Origin: Clostridia bacterium
Lineage (GTDB): Bacteria; Bacillota; Clostridia; Oscillospirales; Acutalibacteraceae
NCBI GenBank assembly: GCA_017559885.1
Contig: JAFYQN010000081.1
Span: forward strand, 1-6,991
Length of the DNA: 6,991 nucleotides
Direction of reading: 5' to 3'
The notes below the pieces were generated by a model. The model was given only the letters and a program-made list of their open reading frames with translations, did not search any database and was not told where the DNA came from. Numbering within the stretch: the stretch's first letter is position 1; every line of letters begins with the position of its first letter. A program made the translations under genes and the position numbers. Of the stretch, positions 1 to 6,033 are shown one piece after another.

Positions 1-1
1 A

Positions 2-847
2 ATTTTATCGGTTGCGGCATCGTATATATCTTTTTTTGGTGTTGATAGTTATTATGGCGATGTAAGAAAAATTTATGTAAAAGGTATTCCAGACGTTTAC
101 TATACTCGCGATGCTATCGAGGCGACTTTAGTGCCAAGTGTTAACGAAGGAATATCTTCACAAGATATAGAAAGTACAAAAACGATTATAGAAACACGTC
201 TTGTAAACAACAACATTACCGATTATGAAGTAGAAACTAACCCCAATGGCAGTATAACTATTAGACTCCCAAACAAAAGCGAGTATGATTCTTTAAAAAT
301 ATTTAAAGAATTGAGCGCAGCGGCAAAGGTTACCTTTTGCGAAGGTTTTGACAATACTAACGTTTTGCTTGTGGGCTCTGAAGACATTAAAGATGCCTAC
401 GCTACTATTGATTCTAACACTTCTCTACCCGTTGTAATGATTGAATTTACTGAAGATGGCACCAAGAATTTTGCCGCACTAACACAGGCTTATGTAGGTC
501 AAACCATTTCTATTTGGATGGATGACACAATGCTTTCTGCGCCTACTGTAAAAAGCACCATTACCAATGGTCAAGCTTATATAGACGGTATGCCTAACGC
601 AGAAGAAGCAGTTGACCTTGCTAACAAAATTAATGCGGGTACGCTTCCGTACGAGCTTTCGGTTAACGAAAGTAGTCTTAAATCGGTTGTGTTAAGACCT
701 TCTTTTAAATCATACGCACCAAACGTTATTATTTTTGCCGTTTCCGTTATAATTACTATAGTGTGTCTTGTTGTTGCAATAATAGATACAATTATAATAA
801 TTATACATTTAATACCACGCAAAAAAACAACTACAATTAAGTCTTAA
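2..847 (+). CDS. Truncated SecD paralogue, two membrane helices plus P1 domain (5' end outside window)
   Basis: The frame is open from base 2 to a TAA at 845-847, giving 281 residues. By alignment with the downstream SecD only about 13 residues are missing at the left edge. What is seen: the end of an N-terminal membrane helix followed by GVDSYYGD, then a P1-like extracytoplasmic region with TRLVNNNITDYE and SIWMDDTMLSAPTV, then one hydrophobic helix and a basic tail (PRKKTTTIKS). Over the stretch encoded by 497-649, 41 of 51 residues match the downstream SecD by hand count. Two things are lost: the WGIDISGGVE motif that follows helix 1 (here DVYYTRDAIEATL), and helices 3-6, including the conserved Asp of helix 4. 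It therefore cannot be a complete SecD. The frame has no internal stops and most differences in the P1 core are conservative, so I favour an expressed accessory protein over a pseudogene. Its function is unknown; modulation of SecDF is a guess. The open frame continues well upstream of the GTG at 131, which is not the start. Confidence 0.8.
   Translation: MLSVAASYISFFGVDSYYGDVRKIYVKGIPDVYYTRDAIEATLVPSVNEGISSQDIESTKTIIETRLVNNNITDYEVETNPNGSITIRLPNKSEYDSLKIFKELSAAAKVTFCEGFDNTNVLLVGSEDIKDAYATIDSNTSLPVVMIEFTEDGTKNFAALTQAYVGQTISIWMDDTMLSAPTVKSTITNGQAYIDGMPNAEEAVDLANKINAGTLPYELSVNESSLKSVVLRPSFKSYAPNVIIFAVSVIITIVCLVVAIIDTIIIIIHLIPRKKTTTIKS
191..216 (+). repeat. Direct repeat, copy 1 (inside the SecD paralogue)
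   Basis: These 26 bases are identical to 1166-1191 in secD, in the codons for ETRLVNNN and part of the next Ile. Extending to 229 and 1204 gives 37 of 39 identical bases, the two differences being third codon positions. It is a remnant of the tandem duplication that produced the two SecD-like genes. Confidence 0.9.
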
Positions 848-850
848 TTT

Positions 851-871
851 ATTTGACTTTATATGTCAAAT
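851..871. promoter_or_regulatory. Palindrome over the secD -35 box (possible operator or weak terminator)
   Basis: ATTTGAC (851-857) and GTCAAAT (865-871) form a perfect 7-bp inverted repeat with a 7-base spacer. The left arm covers the -35 hexamer of the secD promoter and the right arm lies in the promoter spacer, so a bound protein would block RNA polymerase. It could instead be a weak hairpin ending the upstream gene, though the stem is short and no run of T follows. Chance is possible in such AT-rich DNA. Confidence 0.3.
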
Positions 872-881
872 TTAGTATAAT
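853..881 (+). promoter_or_regulatory. Sigma-A-type promoter for secDF
   Basis: TTGACT (853-858) and TATAAT (876-881) are separated by 17 bases, close to the housekeeping consensus. Transcription would start near 888, about 30 bases before the secD start codon. The promoter lies between the shortened SecD paralogue and secD, so secDF can be transcribed independently of the paralogue. This is motif evidence only. Confidence 0.75.
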
Positions 882-919
882 AAATTAATCATATATAAAC
901 AAATTGGAGGTTTCAAAAA

Positions 920-2302
920 ATGAAGTCCAAACGCTCAAGCAAGTCGACGTTTTTTGTAATTCTCGCGCTGATTTTGGTTCTTACCCTTTTATCATTTATC
1001 GGTGTTGATAATTACTATGGCGACATTCATAAGGTTTACGTAAAGGGCGCCGGTGATATCCGTTGGGGTATTGACATAAGCGGTGGTGTTGAGGCGGTGT
1101 TTAGCCCCGACAAAACCGATGTTGAAATTACCGACGAGAATATGGAAGCCGCTAAAACGGTTATCGAAACACGTCTTGTAAACAACAACATCACCGACTA
1201 TGAAATTCACGTTGACAGCCACAATCATCAAATTATCGTTCGCTTCCCTTGGAAAGCCGACGAAAGCGAGTTTGACGCTCAAGCCGCTATTAAAGAACTT
1301 GGCGAGACCGCAATGTTAACCTTCTGCGCAGGTCAAGATAACACCAACGTTATACTTAAAGGTTCAGACGATATTAAGCAAGCGTACGCTACTTATGATC
1401 CTAACGACACAACAAAACCTGTTGTTGCGCTTGAACTTACCAGCGCCGGTACTTCAAAATTTGCAGCAGCCACAGCGCAATATCAAGGTCAGGTTATTTC
1501 CATCTGGATGGATGATGATATGCTTTCTGCGCCAACGGTAAGAACTACCATCACAAACGGTCAGGCCGTTATTGACGGTATGGAAAGCGCCGAAGCCGCA
1601 ATCGACCTTGCCAACAAAATTAACGCAGGTTCACTTCCCTTTGCTCTTTCGGTTGACGATAGCAAGTTGCAAATAATTTCTCCATCCCTTGGTTCAGACG
1701 CTCTTAACGTTATGGTTATTGCAGGCGCTATCGCTTTTGCTATTGTTTGCGTTATTATGATTGGTCGCTATCGTGTAAACGGTGTTGTAGCTTCTATTGC
1801 GCTACTCGGTCAACTTGCAGGCACAATCGCTTGTATTTCGGGCTTCTTCCCCGGCATTTCAAGTTTTACACTTACAATACCGGGTATTGCAGGTATTATC
1901 CTTTCAATAGGCGTTGGTGTTGACTGTAACGTTATTGCCGCAGAACGTATTCGTGACGAATTTAAGCGTGGCAAAACAATCGATAACGCTATCCAGTCAG
2001 GTTATAAAAACAGTCTTAGCGCAATCATTGACGGTAACGTTACAATCGTTATTGTATCAATCGTTCTTATGGGCGCGTTTGGTTCGCCAGATAGTTTCCT
2101 TGGAACTGTTTTCTCACCGATTATGTCACTCTTTGGCACATCGATAACAGGTTCTATTTATTCATTTGGTTACACATTGCTTATAGGCGTTATATTCAAC
2201 CTTATTATGGGCGTTCTTGCTTCTAAGTATATGCTCCGTAGTGTTTCACAGCTCGGATTTATGCGTAAACCTGCTCTTTACGGAGGTAAGAAAAATGGCT
2301 AA
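920..2302 (+). CDS. secD: Protein translocase subunit SecD
   Basis: SecD is the larger subunit of the SecDF membrane complex, which uses the proton gradient to help pull secreted proteins out of the SecYEG channel. The 460-residue product shows membrane helix 1 (about residues 10-28), the conserved post-helix motif WGIDISGGVE (49-58), the P1 extracytoplasmic domain with SIWMDDDMLSAPTV (194-207) and NAGSLPFALSV (235-245), then five C-terminal helices at about 262-281, 287-308, 318-340, 364-388 and 414-435. Helix 4 carries the family signature GIAGIILSIGVGVDCN with Asp335, followed by ERIRDEF. The loop between helices 5 and 6 (about 388-413) is longer than in E. coli-type SecD. The ATG at 920 is preceded by TTGGAGG (904-910) at a 9-base spacing and by its own promoter. 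The end overlaps secF by 8 bases. Confident family assignment. Confidence 0.96.
   Translation: MKSKRSSKSTFFVILALILVLTLLSFIGVDNYYGDIHKVYVKGAGDIRWGIDISGGVEAVFSPDKTDVEITDENMEAAKTVIETRLVNNNITDYEIHVDSHNHQIIVRFPWKADESEFDAQAAIKELGETAMLTFCAGQDNTNVILKGSDDIKQAYATYDPNDTTKPVVALELTSAGTSKFAAATAQYQGQVISIWMDDDMLSAPTVRTTITNGQAVIDGMESAEAAIDLANKINAGSLPFALSVDDSKLQIISPSLGSDALNVMVIAGAIAFAIVCVIMIGRYRVNGVVASIALLGQLAGTIACISGFFPGISSFTLTIPGIAGIILSIGVGVDCNVIAAERIRDEFKRGKTIDNAIQSGYKNSLSAIIDGNVTIVIVSIVLMGAFGSPDSFLGTVFSPIMSLFGTSITGSIYSFGYTLLIGVIFNLIMGVLASKYMLRSVSQLGFMRKPALYGGKKNG
1166..1191 (+). repeat. Direct repeat, copy 2 (inside secD)
   Basis: This is the partner of 191-216, at an offset of 975 bases in the same reading frame. 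It encodes the same segment after the GG motif at the start of the P1 domain. Confidence 0.9.
2282..2286 (+). promoter_or_regulatory. secF ribosome binding site inside secD
   Basis: GGAGG lies in the last codons of secD, 8 bases before the ATG at 2295. It fixes that ATG as the secF start rather than in-frame TTG codons further upstream inside secD, such as the one at 2217. It also implies that translation of the two subunits is coupled. Confidence 0.8.
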
Positions 2303-3218
2303 TAAAACAATCAATACTAAAAAATGGTTTAAAATTTCACTTATCGCCTATGCTGTTTTAATTGTTGCAGGTATTATAATGACCATAGCTTTTGGTCCTA
2401 AACTTGACATCAACTTTAGCGGCGGTACCAAAATCTCTTATGAGTACGAAGGCGAAATTAACGAAAAAGATTTAAAAGCTACCATCGGTAAAGTGCTTGA
2501 CAAAGAATTTACCATTGGTAAAAACACCTCTCTTGCAGGTGACGCCAACTACATTGTTATAACACTTGCAGGTAAAGATTCAGTTTCTGCCGAAATACAA
2601 GAGAAAATTACCACCTCTTTAGAAAAAGATTTTTCCGACAACAAAATCTCGCTTCGCGATTCTGAATCGGTAAGTCCAAGCGTTGCAAGCAACTTCTTTA
2701 TAAAGAGTTTGGTTGCCGTGCTTATAACTGCGATTTTAGTTGTGGTTTATGTAGGTATTCGCTTTAGAAAAATTGGCGGTGTGTCGGCTTCTCTTACAGC
2801 ATTTTGCGCGCTTATACTTGACTTGCTTGTTGCGTTCTTTATGTGTGTAATTTTTAGATTACAAATAGATATGAACTTTATGGCGGTAGTGCTTACAATT
2901 CTTGGTTATTCACTTAACGATACAATCGTTATTTATGACCGTGTTCGTGAAAACAGACGCATTTATCCCAACATAACCCTTGCCGAAAATATGGATTTAA
3001 GTGTTTCTGGCACAATTGTTCGTAACATTGTTACTACCACTACTACCGTATGCGCAGTTCTTACAATTATTGTTGTATCTGAAATTTTTGGTCTTACAAC
3101 ACTTCGTTCTTTCTCGATACCTATGGTGTTTGGTCTTATATCGGGTTGTTTTTCTTCACTCTTTGTATCAGGTCCATTGTGGGTTATCTACAAAGAAAAG
3201 TTTGCAAAGAAAAAATAA
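2295..3218 (+). CDS. secF: Protein translocase subunit SecF
   Basis: SecF is the partner of SecD in the SecDF export motor in the cytoplasmic membrane. The 307-residue product has the usual SecF layout: helix 1 (about 12-33), the motif DINFSGGTK (38-46) just outside it, a small extracytoplasmic domain (about 47-130), and five further helices at about 134-155, 163-188, 193-214, 244-265 and 275-298. The family signature GYSLNDTIVIYDRVREN spans residues 204-220, with Asp209 in helix 4 and the Asp-Arg pair after it. It overlaps the end of secD by 8 bases and has its own GGAGG, so the two are surely one operon and made in step. A basic tail (EKFAKKK) ends the protein in the cytoplasm. An intrinsic terminator follows within 15 bases. 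Confidence 0.96.
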   Translation: MANKTINTKKWFKISLIAYAVLIVAGIIMTIAFGPKLDINFSGGTKISYEYEGEINEKDLKATIGKVLDKEFTIGKNTSLAGDANYIVITLAGKDSVSAEIQEKITTSLEKDFSDNKISLRDSESVSPSVASNFFIKSLVAVLITAILVVVYVGIRFRKIGGVSASLTAFCALILDLLVAFFMCVIFRLQIDMNFMAVVLTILGYSLNDTIVIYDRVRENRRIYPNITLAENMDLSVSGTIVRNIVTTTTTVCAVLTIIVVSEIFGLTTLRSFSIPMVFGLISGCFSSLFVSGPLWVIYKEKFAKKK

Positions 3219-3231
3219 TCTTAAAAGTTTT

Positions 3232-3261
3232 AAAGCCGTTGCATAAAGCAACGGCTTTTTT
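3232..3261 (+). terminator. Intrinsic terminator after secDF
   Basis: AAAGCCGTTGC (3232-3242) and GCAACGGCTTT (3248-3258) form a perfect 11-bp stem with the 5-base loop ATAAA, and T continues to 3261. It sits between the convergent secF and small minus-strand gene ends (3218 and 3269). In the other direction the stem is followed by a broken T-rich tract (TTTAAAACTTTT), so it may also end the minus-strand transcript, less efficiently. Confidence 0.93.
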
Positions 3262-3268
3262 ATAATCG

Positions 3269-3451
3269 TTATCGAAATATAGTGTTAACACCATCAACCA
3301 TTTCGCCAACGGCTTTAATAACTTTGGTCGAACCTTTTGATATGTTGTGTCTGTCTTGCATCATCATTTTGCCGACAACCACCGCCGTAGCGCCTGCAAT
3401 CATACCGGCCCCCGCGCCTTTAACAAAAGACATCATATTTCCTTTTTGCAT
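3269..3451 (-). CDS. Small glycine-zipper membrane protein of unknown function
   Basis: I do not recognise this gene beyond a general likeness to small clostridial and YtxH-like membrane proteins. The ATG at 3451 gives 60 residues. An in-frame GTG at 3472 would place the start inside the ribosome site AAGGGAGG (3462-3469), so I prefer the ATG, 10 bases after that site. A single hydrophobic segment (about 9-31) has Gly12, Gly16, Gly20 and Gly27 spaced as in a glycine zipper and ends in a run of Met. A hydrophilic tail follows (QDRHNISKGSTKVIKAVGEM), probably a short amphipathic helix. It is the last gene before the secDF terminator and follows rmlC on the same strand, but the two are separated by a large hairpin that masks its ribosome site. 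It may be a scaffold or membrane-anchored regulator; there is no direct evidence for either. Confidence 0.7.
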   Translation of the reverse strand: MQKGNMMSFVKGAGAGMIAGATAVVVGKMMMQDRHNISKGSTKVIKAVGEMVDGVNTIFR

Positions 3452-3509
3452 AAAATAATAACCTCCCTTCACGATTAGTTTAACCGTTTGAAGAGAGGTT
3501 ATTATTTTA
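3451..3509 (-). promoter_or_regulatory. 59-base hairpin masking the ribosome site of the small gene; possible terminator of the rml operon
   Basis: In the minus-strand RNA the 21 bases from 3509 to 3489 pair completely with 3471-3451 (20 Watson-Crick pairs and one U-G). A 2-base AA bulge follows, then CGGUUA and UAAUCG pair (6 bp, one G-U) around the loop AAC. The structure starts one base after the rmlC stop codon. Its 3' arm contains AAGGGAGG (3462-3469) and ends on the A of the small gene's ATG. It could hold back translation, be cut by a double-strand RNase, or act as a terminator: the inner stem is followed by UUAUUAUUUU. Both wobbles would be A-C mismatches in plus-strand RNA, which points to a role on the minus strand. 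Confidence 0.75.
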
Positions 3510-3510
3510 A

Positions 3511-4068
3511 TTATTTATTTTTCTTGTATTCGCTAAATGGAGCGTGAACCTTGTCTTTATCGGAAAGTTTAATTTCCATATCGGCAGGAATTGGCCACTC
3601 AATACCAAAATCGGGGTCGTTCCACATAAAGCCAACTTCATCATTTGGATGATAATAGTCGTCAACCTTATAGCAAAATTCTGCTTCGTCAGAAAGTACT
3701 ACAAAACCATGGGCAAAACCCTTTGGCACCAAGAACTGACGCTTGTTTTCAGCCGAAAGGATAACGCCTTCCCACTTACCGTAAGTTGGTGAACCTTCGC
3801 GAAGGTCTACGCAAACGTCAAATACTTCGCCACGGATACAACGAACAAGTTTTGTTTGAGGATAATTTTGTTGTAGGTGCATACCGCGAAGAACACCCTT
3901 AGTAGACATTGATTGATTGTCTTGAATAAAGTCAATATCAATACCGCCTGCTTTAAAATCTTCTTTTTGGTATGTTTCCATAAAATAGCCGCGATTATCG
4001 CCGTAAGCGGTTGGCTCAATAATTACAACGCCGTCAATAGAAGTTTTAATAAAGTTAAACTTACCCAT
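3511..4068 (-). CDS. rfbC: dTDP-4-dehydrorhamnose 3,5-epimerase (RmlC)
   Basis: RmlC inverts carbons 3 and 5 of dTDP-4-keto-6-deoxy-D-glucose, the third step of dTDP-L-rhamnose synthesis in the cytoplasm. The 185-residue product is of normal length for this cupin-fold family. Visible family features are DNRGYFMETY (24-33), the active-site motif VLRGMHLQ (59-66) with catalytic His64, VPKGFAHGF (114-122) with His120, the Tyr-rich strand FCYKVDDYY (131-139) with Tyr133, and Asp170; these agree in position with the catalytic His, Tyr and Asp of characterised RmlC enzymes. The start ATG (4068-4066) shares one base with the rmlB stop (TAATG), and AGAGGAA (4074-4080) lies 5 bases upstream, so translation is coupled to rmlB. 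It is the last Rml enzyme of the operon; the masking hairpin begins one base after its stop. Confidence 0.95.
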   Translation of the reverse strand: MGKFNFIKTSIDGVVIIEPTAYGDNRGYFMETYQKEDFKAGGIDIDFIQDNQSMSTKGVLRGMHLQQNYPQTKLVRCIRGEVFDVCVDLREGSPTYGKWEGVILSAENKRQFLVPKGFAHGFVVLSDEAEFCYKVDDYYHPNDEVGFMWNDPDFGIEWPIPADMEIKLSDKDKVHAPFSEYKKNK

Positions 4069-5135
4069 TAAAGTTCCTCTTTTCCGCTATACATAGTGTC
4101 ATAATATTTTTGATATGCGCCGCTTGTTACGTTGTCAAACCATTCCTTGTTGTCAAGATACCACTTAAGTGTCTTCTTGATACCAACTTCGAAACAGGTT
4201 TCAGGATACCAACCAAGCTCGTCCTTAATCTTTTGAGGATCGATACCATAACGACGGTCGTGACCCTTACGGTCGGTAACGTGCTTAATCATATGCTCGC
4301 CAACGGTTTCGTCAACGTTTTCTTTAATGTATTCGATAATTGACTTAACGATAAAGATATTAGGACGCTCGTTATGACCGCCAACGTTATAAACTTCACC
4401 AAGTCTACCGCCGGTAATAACCATGTCAATTGCTTTACAATGGTCTTCAACGTAGAGCCAGTCACGAATTTGCATACCGTCACCGTAAACAGGAAGGTCT
4501 TTGTGCTGAAGAGTGTTATTCATAATAAGAGGAATAAGCTTTTCAGGGAATTGGAATGGACCATAGTTGTTAGAGCAACGGGTAATGTTAATTGGGAATT
4601 TATAAGTATCGCCAAATGCCTTTACAAAGAAGTCGGCAGATGCCTTTGATGATGAGTATGGTGAGTGTGGGTCAAGTGGAGTAGTCTCCATAAAGTAACC
4701 TGTTTCACCCAAAGAACCGTAAACTTCGTCGGTAGAAACCTGAAGATATTTTACGCCTTCTTTGTACTGGTCATCGCCAATAGTCCATGCAACCTTAGCG
4801 CATTGAAGCATATTAACTGTACCCTCAACGTTTGTCTTAACAAATATTTCAGGGTTTGTGATAGAGCGGTCAACGTGACTTTCTGCCGCAAAGTTAACAA
4901 CGTAGTCAACTTCGTTTTCAGCAAAAATCTTTGAGATTGCTTCTCTGTCGCAGATGTCAGCTTGAACAAAGCTATATCGTGGGTCATTTTCAACGCTCTT
5001 AAGGTTTTCAAGGTTACCTGCGTATGTAAGCTTGTCCACGTTGATAATCTTTATGTCATCATATTTGTTAAGCATATAGATGACAAAGTTCGAGCCAATA
5101 AATCCTGCGCCGCCTGTTACTAAATAAGTTTTCAT
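4068..5135 (-). CDS. rfbB: dTDP-glucose 4,6-dehydratase (RmlB)
   Basis: RmlB converts dTDP-glucose to dTDP-4-keto-6-deoxy-D-glucose using bound NAD, the second step of dTDP-L-rhamnose synthesis. The 355-residue product is a typical extended short-chain dehydrogenase. It has the nucleotide-binding TGGAGFIGSNF (7-17), the DKLTYAGNLENL segment (34-45) that follows the Asp contacting NAD ribose, the NFAAESHVDRS motif (81-91), the dehydratase triad in STDEVYG (134-140: Thr135, Asp136, Glu137), YSSSK (160-164) with catalytic Tyr160 and Lys164, and SNNYGPFQFPEKLIP (188-202) for sugar-nucleotide binding. The length matches the family. The start at 5135 is preceded by GGTGGAGGA (5144-5152) with 8 bases between, a site embedded in the last codons of rmlD. 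The gap to rmlD is only 4 bases and the end overlaps rmlC by one base. Confidence 0.97.
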   Translation of the reverse strand: MKTYLVTGGAGFIGSNFVIYMLNKYDDIKIINVDKLTYAGNLENLKSVENDPRYSFVQADICDREAISKIFAENEVDYVVNFAAESHVDRSITNPEIFVKTNVEGTVNMLQCAKVAWTIGDDQYKEGVKYLQVSTDEVYGSLGETGYFMETTPLDPHSPYSSSKASADFFVKAFGDTYKFPINITRCSNNYGPFQFPEKLIPLIMNNTLQHKDLPVYGDGMQIRDWLYVEDHCKAIDMVITGGRLGEVYNVGGHNERPNIFIVKSIIEYIKENVDETVGEHMIKHVTDRKGHDRRYGIDPQKIKDELGWYPETCFEVGIKKTLKWYLDNKEWFDNVTSGAYQKYYDTMYSGKEEL

Positions 5136-5139
5136 AGTT

Positions 5140-6033
5140 TTAGTCCTCCACCTTTGAGATGTATTCTTTTAAAGCGATTTCCCAATCGCGCATTTCATTG
5201 CCAACTGTGCACTCGAGCGCCAAGTTACGAAGTGATGAATACTCCGGACGCTTTGTAGGCACGTTAAATTTTGCGTTATATTCTTCGGTAGTGCAAGGTG
5301 TTACAGTATCGCCAAGACCTGAATACTCAGCAATCTTAACCGCAAAATCGTACCAAGAGCACTCGCCCTCGCCTGTGCAGTGATAAATACCGTATTCTTC
5401 GGTCACTGCAAGTTTAAGAAGATGATGCGCAAGGTCGTTTGCGTTTGTCGGATTACCGCGTTGGTCACATACAACACCGATACCGCCGTTTGCCTTTATT
5501 ACACGGCGAACTGTTTTAACAAAGTTCTTGCCAATATAACCGTAAAGCCAAGAAGTACGAACAACAAAAGATTTTTCACAAAAACTTAACGCGTACTTTT
5601 CGCCTAATGCCTTTGATGCGCCGTAAACGCTTTGAGGGTCTACCTTATCCCATTCGCAGTAGGGTTTTGTGCCGTTTCCTGCAAAAACGTAGTCGGTAGA
5701 TACGTGAATAAGCTTTGCGCCAATTTTTTGAGCGCTTACAGCCAAATTCTTAACACCCAACGCGTTAACCTTAAACGCAGTTTGGTAGTCGCTTTCGCAA
5801 CCGTCAACGTTGGTCATAGCCGCGCAGTTAATTATTACATCGGGACAATTTGCATTAACGTAATCGCTAACCGCCGTCATATTGGATATATCAAGCGTAT
5901 CAATATCCACTGGCAAAATCTCGGCGCCAAGCACACCCTCGGGCGCAGGTCCAATTTCACTTTTGCCGCTTGTAAGGATTGACTTGAGTTCGTTACCCAA
6001 CTGACCGTGACAACCGGTAATCATAATTTTCAT
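5140..6033 (-). CDS. rfbD: dTDP-4-dehydrorhamnose reductase (RmlD)
   Basis: RmlD carries out the final NAD(P)H-dependent reduction that gives dTDP-L-rhamnose. The 297-residue product shows the Rossmann motif MITGCHGQLG (4-13), NCAAMTNVDGCE (69-80), STDYVFAG (112-119), the catalytic pair YGASK (Tyr137, Lys141), RTSWLYG (159-165) and the RPEYSSLRN segment (262-270) near the C-terminus, all typical of this family. Length is normal. The ATG at 6033-6031 overlaps the TGA of the glycosyltransferase gene (ATGA), and GGAGGGG (6043-6049) lies 9 bases upstream, so it is translationally coupled to that gene. Its last codons carry the ribosome site for rmlB. The related GDP- or UDP-sugar reductases are less likely because rmlB and rmlC follow directly. 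Confidence 0.96.
   Translation of the reverse strand: MKIMITGCHGQLGNELKSILTSGKSEIGPAPEGVLGAEILPVDIDTLDISNMTAVSDYVNANCPDVIINCAAMTNVDGCESDYQTAFKVNALGVKNLAVSAQKIGAKLIHVSTDYVFAGNGTKPYCEWDKVDPQSVYGASKALGEKYALSFCEKSFVVRTSWLYGYIGKNFVKTVRRVIKANGGIGVVCDQRGNPTNANDLAHHLLKLAVTEEYGIYHCTGEGECSWYDFAVKIAEYSGLGDTVTPCTTEEYNAKFNVPTKRPEYSSLRNLALECTVGNEMRDWEIALKEYISKVED

Noticed and set aside
131..847. GTG at 131 as the start of the SecD paralogue
   Set aside because: The open frame continues to the left edge and still aligns with SecD there (GVDSYYGD and the end of helix 1), and there is no ribosome site before 131.
577..1282. Antisense open frames at 577-822 and 992-1282
   Set aside because: They lie opposite well supported SecD-family coding sequence, have no ribosome site or recognisable motif, and follow from the codon pattern of the sense genes.
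2217..2294. In-frame upstream extension of secF from a TTG at 2217
   Set aside because: It lies entirely inside secD and lacks a ribosome site, whereas the ATG at 2295 has GGAGG 8 bases upstream and gives the normal SecF N-terminus.
1914..3246. Same-strand open frames at 1914-2147 and 3001-3246 in other frames of secD and secF
   Set aside because: They are out-of-frame readings of conserved membrane-helix codons, without start signals.
3452..3472. GTG at 3472 as the start of the small membrane protein
   Set aside because: The extra codons are the ribosome site itself (AAGGGAGG, 3462-3469). The ATG at 3451 is correctly spaced from it.
3470..3536. Promoter for the small gene in the rmlC tail or hairpin loop (TAAAAT at 3509-3504, TAAACT at 3482-3477)
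   Set aside because: Neither -10-like hexamer has a reasonable -35 partner at 16-18 bases, so I cannot support a separate promoter.
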